This document shows positions 47,502 to 51,842 of a DNA stretch of 51,842 nucleotides, piece by piece. The DNA lies in IMG/VR virus record IMGVR_UViG_3300028800_002455, positions 1-51,842 of that record. One strand, given 5' to 3'. Source of the DNA: a virus. Position numbers and translations under genes: made by a program. Below the pieces are notes generated by a model that made no database searches, had not been told where the DNA came from, and worked only from the letters and a program-made list of their open reading frames with translations. How positions within the stretch are numbered: position 1 is the first letter of the stretch; every line of letters begins with the position of its first letter.

Positions 47502-47774
47502 ATGAAATACAACATCCAAGCGGGCTCGCACGCTGCTCAGGTCGAAATTACAATGGACGGGAAGGGCGGCTTCGCTGGCGGTATCGTGAGCCCGGACTTT
47601 GGCGACGGCCAGATCACGGGCGGCCAGGTCTCGGGCGATGATTTGACCGGGACCGTTGCGCTGGACGGTCACACTGCGAAATTCTCTGCGACCGTTACGG
47701 GCGCGACGATCACCGGCAAACTGACCGTCGGATGGTTCTGGTCCCAAGATTTCTCAGGCATCCAAGCCGTGTAA
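47502..47774 (+). CDS. Small beta-rich protein (90 aa)
   Basis: MKYNIQAGSHAAQVEITMDG and GGIVSPDFGDGQITGGQVSG, TVALDGHTAKFSATVTGATI: repetitive strand/turn pattern like a lipocalin-fragment or beta-sandwich. Function unknown. AGGAGGG upstream of ATG indicates strong translation. Confidence 0.72.
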   Translation: MKYNIQAGSHAAQVEITMDGKGGFAGGIVSPDFGDGQITGGQVSGDDLTGTVALDGHTAKFSATVTGATITGKLTVGWFWSQDFSGIQAV

Positions 47775-47790
47775 AAGAAAAGGAAACGCC

Positions 47791-47946
47791 ATGAACCTTC
47801 TTATTCTCCTGATCGTCCTGCTGTTGGTATTCGGCGGTGGTGGCGGCTATTACGCGCACCAGAACTGGGGCGCTCCCGGAGTTGGCGGCGTATTGGGGCT
47901 TGTCCTGATCATCATCTTTGTGCTGTTTCTATTCGGTCGAATCTAG
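47791..47946 (+). CDS. DUF3309-like small membrane protein (51 aa)
   Basis: MNLLILLIVLLLVFGGGGGY then GVLGLVLIIIFVLFLFGRI match DUF3309: two hydrophobic segments around a Gly-rich turn and a final GRI. Common in alphaproteobacteria and their phages; function unknown. AGGAAA upstream of ATG; stop overlaps the next GTG. Confidence 0.8.
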   Translation: MNLLILLIVLLLVFGGGGGYYAHQNWGAPGVGGVLGLVLIIIFVLFLFGRI

Positions 47947-48308
47947 TGTCCATCGAAACCATCCCTCTCAAGGAGCATTTTGAATCTCTCTTGAGAGAGA
48001 TGGAGAAGCGGAACGAGCAGCGGTTTGACGCGCAAGAAAAGGCCGTCCTCAAGGCAGAGGTCGCCACGGAAAAACGCCTAGAAGGCGTGAACGAATTCCG
48101 CAAGACCCTATCGGATCAACAGTCCACATTCGTGAGCAAGGAGGTGTCGGACGCCAGATTCAAAAGCCTGGAAAACCTAGTAGCGGTATTGACCGCCCAG
48201 CAACAGCAAAACAGTGGCCGGGGAGCTGGCCGAAATGATGTCTGGCTTGTTATCGTCGCGATCGCCAGCCCCGTAATTGCCATTGCTGCAATCTTCTTCA
48301 AACACTGA
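47946..48308 (+). CDS. Coiled-coil protein with C-terminal membrane span (120 aa)
   Basis: Charged helical region (REMEKRNEQRFDAQEKAVLK AEVATEKRLE) and a C-terminal membrane segment (VWLVIVAIASPVIAIAAIFF). This tail-anchored layout recurs in phage lysis regions, as holin accessory or Rz-like proteins. GTG start overlaps the previous TAG. Confidence 0.72.
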   Translation: MSIETIPLKEHFESLLREMEKRNEQRFDAQEKAVLKAEVATEKRLEGVNEFRKTLSDQQSTFVSKEVSDARFKSLENLVAVLTAQQQQNSGRGAGRNDVWLVIVAIASPVIAIAAIFFKH

Positions 48309-48316
48309 CAGCGCCA

Positions 48317-48344
48317 GCCCGGTTCTCGGCGAAGAAAACCGGGC
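48317..48344. repeat. 8-bp perfect hairpin after 48308
   Basis: GCCCGGTT and AACCGGGC with a 12-nt loop. No T-run; weak or non-intrinsic terminator, or a processing site, in the 132-bp gap before the last late gene. Confidence 0.4.
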
Positions 48345-48440
48345 CAGCTTCCGCAACCAGCCCCTGACAGGACTGATCACAGCCATGCATTGTGCGCAAA
48401 ATAAGATGGTTTACGAAACCGCCAGCCATGGTGGCCAGAT

Positions 48441-48860
48441 ATGAACGACCGCCGCTATATAGGTTCAGGCGAGAAGGATGAGACCATCGGCCGATTGCTT
48501 GAACGCACCGAGACAATTCTCAGGCAGAACGAAAGTTTTGAGCGAACGCTCGACACTTTCAATGGCACCATGGACAGCTTCGGAAAAACGGTGGCTAAGC
48601 TTGAAGTCGCCGTTCAGCATCTCAGCAATGCCATTGACCGCCAGGAAGCCATCGAAGATTTCTGCAACACTGCCAAAACGCGACTAGACAATCTGGAAGC
48701 CGTGACTGAAAGGCTGCCGGAGATTGAAGATGAAGTGCTGTTCTGGCGCCGCGTGTTGGGCGGCGGGATACATGCCTTCTGGAAGATAGCGGCTTTCCTT
48801 GTCAGCTCTGGCGGCCTGGGCGCCGTGTCTATGAAGCTGATCGAGAAGTGGTCAAAATAA
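48441..48860 (+). CDS. Coiled-coil membrane-anchored protein (139 aa)
   Basis: Long heptad-like helix (SFERTLDTFNGTMDSFGKTV AKLEVAVQHL) and one C-terminal membrane segment (FWKIAAFLVSSGGLGAVSMK). Same layout as the gene before it; probably another lysis-accessory or superinfection-related membrane protein. Last rightward gene before the terminator. Confidence 0.7.
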   Translation: MNDRRYIGSGEKDETIGRLLERTETILRQNESFERTLDTFNGTMDSFGKTVAKLEVAVQHLSNAIDRQEAIEDFCNTAKTRLDNLEAVTERLPEIEDEVLFWRRVLGGGIHAFWKIAAFLVSSGGLGAVSMKLIEKWSK

Positions 48861-49039
48861 CGATTTCGGCGTAGACTCGCTTCGTCTGATTTGCACGACA
48901 TGATGGAGGCAATCATGTGAACCCGCACCCCAAAGTCCTGCCCACATGGCAGGCAATGAAGGAATCGACTTTGGTCAGTTAGTTTCCTTCTACGGTTACC
49001 CCTGAACATTCACTCAGGACGTACCCGATGAATAAGGCA

Positions 49040-49073
49040 AGCCCTGGTGCCGAAAGGTGCCGGGGCTTTTTTG
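49040..49073 (+). terminator. Strong intrinsic terminator ending the late operon
   Basis: AGCCCTGGTGCC-GAAA-GGTGCCGGGGCT followed by TTTTTTG: a 12-bp stem including G-U pairs, a GAAA tetraloop and a T-run. 49,040 is 180 nt after the last late gene. Confidence 0.92.
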
Positions 49074-49076
49074 TTT

Positions 49077-49196
49077 CTAGGGCGCTCGCTTCTCTAGCAT
49101 CCAAAGGACAAGCGTGCCGCCGTTGCAGAAATAAGCCACCATCGCGACGGCGAGTAAGAAGCGCAGCGGTTCCCAGATGATTTGGAATAGCGTCAT
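49077..49196 (-). CDS. Tiny membrane protein (39 aa)
   Basis: Reads MTLFQIIWEPLRFLLAVAMV then AYFCNGGTLVLWMLEKRAP, one long membrane segment. GGAG lies upstream of the ATG. Last gene of a leftward operon; its stop abuts the T-run of the late terminator. Confidence 0.6.
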   Translation of the reverse strand: MTLFQIIWEPLRFLLAVAMVAYFCNGGTLVLWMLEKRAP

Positions 49197-49198
49197 CT

Positions 49199-49378
49199 CT
49201 ATCTCCACCTGCTGGTTCCTGACGCAATGATCTTCAGCGGGCCGTCTTTGGTGTGAAGGGTGTCGCCGATGCGGAGATTGACGCCAGCTTTCAAGGCTAG
49301 GCGTTTGACCTGATCACCGGTCTTGCCGCGCTTGATTTGGCGCTGACCTTTGTTGTTGTGATGACGCCGCGTTTTCAA
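49199..49378 (-). CDS. Small basic protein (59 aa, TTG start)
   Basis: Reads from TTG: KTRRHHNNKGQRQIKRGKTG then DQVKRLALKAGVNLRIGDTL and KIIASGTSRWR. Basic N-terminus and a small beta unit suggest nucleic-acid binding. GAAGGAAGA upstream; ends 2 nt before the next start. Function unknown. Confidence 0.55.
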   Translation of the reverse strand: MKTRRHHNNKGQRQIKRGKTGDQVKRLALKAGVNLRIGDTLHTKDGPLKIIASGTSRWR

Positions 49379-49408
49379 TTCTATCTTCCTTCGAAGCGAA
49401 GCGGCCGA

Positions 49409-49798
49409 TTATAGACTAATCGCCGCCTTCATCTCTACCTGCGCCACACCCAGCCTATAAGCCCTGCGCATGGCCTCAGCTTCTTTCTCTGCATCTGAAA
49501 CGCTGGTATCTGCCCGGACCTCTCGTGCAATGATCCTGAGCGCCTGGTCCAGATTGGCGAGGCCCTGAAGACGAGAGACCTTGTTCCGCTCATCTCCGAC
49601 TGCAATTCGATAAACAGCCTGGACGCCGGTCCATAGTGCATCTGACCAAGCCCGAATTTCATGACGTCCATCTGGCTGGGAAATGAACGTATCTGCCGGT
49701 TCTCCCCCGGGGAGTGCCTTCGACGCAAACTGGCGCCTGAGCAGCGTCTGGGTCTCAGCGGGAATCTCGATGTTTGGAATCTGAAATTGTCGAAGCAT
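49409..49798 (-). CDS. Uncharacterised protein near the prophage junction (129 aa)
   Basis: MLRQFQIPNIEIPAETQTLL, then DGRHEIRAWSDALWTGVQAV and GLANLDQALRIIAREVRADT: helical. No family recognised. GGAGGAG precedes the ATG. First gene of the leftward operon at the right end of prophage 1. Confidence 0.7.
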   Translation of the reverse strand: MLRQFQIPNIEIPAETQTLLRRQFASKALPGGEPADTFISQPDGRHEIRAWSDALWTGVQAVYRIAVGDERNKVSRLQGLANLDQALRIIAREVRADTSVSDAEKEAEAMRRAYRLGVAQVEMKAAISL

Positions 49799-50096
49799 GC
49801 GGACTCCTCCTGTTTTCAGGTGAGCCCACGGGTTCGCAGCCGCGCAGCTATATAAGGTGTGGAATGGACCGGGAACAAGTAGGTCTGCGGTCCTATCCGG
49901 CCGGCGCCGGTGAGATTTGCCGAATCTGTGGAGGAATCGGCCGGCGACCGCCGGCGGAGTGGGACACTTGCTGAAATGCCCTGGCGTGCCTTACTGGGAA
50001 ATGCCGCGAGACACCCATCCGACAAGACATTGATTTTGCTTAAATTTGGCTCCCCGGGCAAAGCTGGCCTGCGGGAAAATCGCCTTTCCAGATCAA
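49799..50096. other. Intergenic region likely holding an attachment site
   Basis: About 300 bp without a gene between the leftward operon and integrase 2. Holds the palindrome CCGGCGCCGG (49901-49910), AGTGGGACACT (49958-49968) and GAGACACC (50008-50015), the latter two related to repeats at the integrase 2 end. No tRNA gene seen. By symmetry with integrase 1 it should contain the att site of prophage 2 and perhaps attR of prophage 1. Confidence 0.45.
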
Positions 50097-51329
50097 TCAT
50101 TTGGAGGCCGAAAGTGTCTCACTGGGAAGCACCTGATCTGAATGAGGATCCAAGTGAGACACCGGTATGGGCCCGAGCATGTGCATAGCGCCGGCCGCCA
50201 GGCGCTTCTGCTCAGCCGCCCGGGTGTAGACCAGGGCCTGTGTGATCGACCGCCAGCCGAATATGGCCATGAGCTGGTGAGCCGTGGCGCCGCGCTCCGC
50301 CGCGATCGTGGCCGCAGCCTTCCGCAGCCCATGGGCGCTGCAGTGGCCCAATCCTGCCAGCCGGCACCACCTCTTGAACTGGGTTCCAAAGCCCTTGGCG
50401 GTAAACGGCTTGCCGAAGAACGTTTCGAGGTAGGTGGTGTGTCGGACGGATGCTTCCGGCCGGGGCTTTGTCGGCGTGGCGTCAATCACTTCCTGAAGGG
50501 CCGGCAGGATCGGGATCCATGTGGTGACGGGGGTGCGGTCTCGGCCCTTGAACTGCGTGAACTGCCAGCCTGGAACGCCCTGGACTGCCTTCTTATGCTG
50601 CCGGCCGATCACCACGGCATCCGACCGCCTGGTGCCGGTGAACATGAGCATGGCAAGGGCAAGCTTCTGTACGCTTCCCAGGGGCCATCTGGCCTCATAT
50701 TGGGCGACTTCCTCCACCGTCCAAGTGTGATAGCCAGCGGATTTTGAGACCCGGTACGGCACTTCCTTGGCCGGGTTGGCGGTCATCATGTCTTGCCCGA
50801 TGGCGAACTTGATGGCCTCCCGGTAGGCCTTCAGACGGGCGTTGAAGGTGGCCGGCGTCGGGCAGCGACCGCAAATGACGGCGATCGCCTTGGGTCTGAG
50901 GGTGGAATAGGGCCGGTGCCCGATCGGGGCCTTGTCGGTATCCGAGATCGGTTCGGCGCAAATCTGGTCCATCACCACCCGGCGCCGGGCTTTGGTGGTC
51001 TGGCCCAGTGCCCTGAAGCTTTCGGCCCGGGCTTCATATTCGTTGAATAGCCATGCCAGGGAGCCCTTGGGCGCGCCGCGGCGGGTGGGAGCGCCCGACG
51101 GGGCCGAAGAGGGCGTTTGCGGGGCCGGCCCCGCGTAGGCAGCCTGGAATTCCGCCAAAAATTCGGCCGTTCCCGGCGGCGCGCGGAGCCGGATTTTCTT
51201 CTGGCCCTTGCGCCGGAAATAGTAGCGGGGTTTCCCGTGTCGATCGGGGTCATAGACCAGGTATTTGCTGACCGTCAGGCCCAACCCCGCAATATCGACC
51301 TTGGCCAACGCATCCTCAGCGCACATCAT
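50097..51329 (-). CDS. int: Tyrosine recombinase (phage integrase 2, 410 aa)
   Basis: Integrase of the second element. Catalytic residues visible: Arg234 in MFTGTRRSD, His333 and Arg336 in HGLRK, Trp359 in GWRS (the His/Trp position) and Tyr368 in LVYTRA. N-terminal arm- and core-binding regions precede it. Start at 51329 (MMCAEDALAKVDIAGLGLTV) overlaps the upstream HTH gene by 14 nt; the frame is open to 51476 but that part runs antisense to the HTH gene reading. Only distantly like integrase 1, so the two may use different sites. Confidence 0.93.
   Translation of the reverse strand: MMCAEDALAKVDIAGLGLTVSKYLVYDPDRHGKPRYYFRRKGQKKIRLRAPPGTAEFLAEFQAAYAGPAPQTPSSAPSGAPTRRGAPKGSLAWLFNEYEARAESFRALGQTTKARRRVVMDQICAEPISDTDKAPIGHRPYSTLRPKAIAVICGRCPTPATFNARLKAYREAIKFAIGQDMMTANPAKEVPYRVSKSAGYHTWTVEEVAQYEARWPLGSVQKLALAMLMFTGTRRSDAVVIGRQHKKAVQGVPGWQFTQFKGRDRTPVTTWIPILPALQEVIDATPTKPRPEASVRHTTYLETFFGKPFTAKGFGTQFKRWCRLAGLGHCSAHGLRKAAATIAAERGATAHQLMAIFGWRSITQALVYTRAAEQKRLAAGAMHMLGPIPVSHLDPHSDQVLPSETLSASK
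50114..50162. repeat. 10-bp inverted repeat in the integrase 2 3' end
   Basis: GTGTCTCACT (50114-50123) and AGTGAGACAC (50153-50162), 29-nt spacer, perfect match. Related half-copies lie at 49958-49968 and 50008-50015. Candidate recombinase arm sites. Confidence 0.6.
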
Positions 51330-51573
51330 CCCAGCCCTTATCTGACCCGGGATTCGCCGTTTCCTTCCATTCGCGGACGAGGTTGCGCACATCTTCGGCG
51401 TCCCATCGCAGCAGCCTGGGATGACCCGGAACCGCAAAGGGCTTAGGAATTCTTCCCTCGGCCACCAGTTGGTCAAGCATCGTCTCGCTGATCATCAGCG
51501 CGCGCGCGACGGCCGGCGCATTTAGCGCGAAAACAGGATCGGAAAACTGATCCGCCCGGCTGAGCTTGCTCAT
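51316..51573 (-). CDS. HTH excisionase-like protein (85 aa)
   Basis: NAPAVARALMISETMLDQLV then AEGRIPKPFAVPGHPRLLRW DAEDVRNLV is a MerR/AlpA-type winged helix as in excisionases. It lies directly before integrase 2, the usual place for Xis. Start at 51573 from an ATGA overlap with the cysteine-rich gene upstream. Confidence 0.8.
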   Translation of the reverse strand: MSKLSRADQFSDPVFALNAPAVARALMISETMLDQLVAEGRIPKPFAVPGHPRLLRWDAEDVRNLVREWKETANPGSDKGWDDVR

Positions 51574-51833
51574 CCCGCCAGCGCCCCCCGTGCCGGTCCA
51601 GGCGCCGTGCCGCGTGGGTGGTGCGGGCAATAATCCAGGTTCTCGCCCACCTTGATGGCGCATTCAGCACACAGCGGCTTGTCGCAGGTGCCGGACTCCT
51701 TCTTCGGATCGGGATAGTCGCATTCCAGGCTGGCCCAGGCGTTCTTGCAGGCCGAGCACTGGCGGCGGCCGCGCCGGCCGGTGCATACGATCATGCGGCG
51801 ATTTTCGATGGTGACGTGCTCGCAGGGCATCAT
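51570..51833 (-). CDS. Cysteine-rich zinc-finger-like protein, copy 2 (87 aa)
   Basis: Second copy of the protein at 1259-1522: MMPCEHVTIENRR, CSACKNAW, LECDYPD, CDKPLCAECA, CPHH. The first 42 residues are identical; differences appear after LECDYPD and the C-terminus diverges (PRGTAPGPARGALAG). Complete within the window, 9 nt from its end. Confidence 0.85.
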   Translation of the reverse strand: MMPCEHVTIENRRMIVCTGRRGRRQCSACKNAWASLECDYPDPKKESGTCDKPLCAECAIKVGENLDYCPHHPRGTAPGPARGALAG

Positions 51834-51842
51834 GCGTTCGCC
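51620..51842. repeat. Long direct repeat, copy 2 (partner 1309-1531)
   Basis: 223 bp matching 1309-1531, the last 122 bp identical, and reaching the window end. The similarity probably continues outside the window. Confidence 0.95.

Noticed and set aside
48979-49227. Leftward 82-codon frame across the late terminator
   Set aside because: Runs through the terminator stem and lacks a ribosome site; the 39-codon frame at 49077-49196 has both GGAG and a membrane segment.
49799-50096. tRNA gene as the integration target
   Set aside because: No acceptor stem/T-loop pattern such as GGTTCGAATCC could be found on either strand.
1-51842. CRISPR array or insertion sequence
   Set aside because: No regularly spaced repeats and no transposase-like protein were seen; the repeats found are two-copy or operator-like.

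Overview
The window holds most of one temperate podovirus-like prophage and the left end of a second prophage-like element. The host is probably a GC-rich alphaproteobacterium: codon use is GC-rich, one phage protein carries a GcrA-type DNA-binding domain (GcrA is an alphaproteobacterial cell-cycle regulator), and many small genes resemble those of alphaproteobacterial prophages. No host housekeeping gene, rRNA, tRNA or CRISPR array was recognised.

Layout of prophage 1. Positions 1-10782 are a tightly packed leftward early operon: a tyrosine integrase at the outer edge, a DUF4326 protein, a Gp37/Gp68 (DUF5131) protein, two HNH nucleases, a YqaJ-type exonuclease with an Erf-type annealing protein, and many small genes linked by ATGA, TGATG or GTGA overlaps. 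Positions 10783-11927 are the immunity region: a leftward XRE repressor followed by a small lipoprotein gene, a rightward Cro-like protein, and five related 15-bp operators (GTGCC-N5-GGCAC) in two groups. Positions 11929-20807 hold rightward regulatory and replication genes, including a GcrA/GP88 fusion, a DUF1376 (YdaU-like) replication protein with a possible internal origin, and a NusG-like protein that may be the late antiterminator. Three leftward genes are embedded here.

Positions 20958-39992 are the packaging and virion region: terminase subunits, P22-type portal, scaffold, DUF4043 (N4 gp56-like) capsid protein, a probable decoration protein, P22 gp4-like and gp10-like head-completion proteins, three ejection proteins (one with a transglycosylase domain) and a tail fibre with a processing/chaperone-type C-terminus. 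An HNH gene flanked by short direct repeats has been inserted after the portal gene, and an intrinsic terminator sits inside the virion operon. Positions 40033-43716 carry three successive proteins with Sec signal peptides, then a leftward acyltransferase with a 43-residue membrane partner (probable lysogenic conversion). Positions 44996-48860 hold a SleB-like endolysin and a run of small membrane or lipoproteins, ended by a strong terminator at 49040-49073.

The right edge. A leftward three-gene operon (49077-49798) precedes a second tyrosine integrase, a HTH excisionase-like protein and a second copy of the cysteine-rich gene found beside the first integrase. This points to tandem related prophages sharing an end module. 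The two copies form a 223-bp direct repeat (1309-1531 and 51620-51842), identical over the last 122 bp.

All family assignments come from reading motifs; no searches were run. Coordinates use chosen starts where a Shine-Dalgarno sequence or a start/stop overlap argued for one. Several genes shorter than 60 codons are annotated from direct reading.
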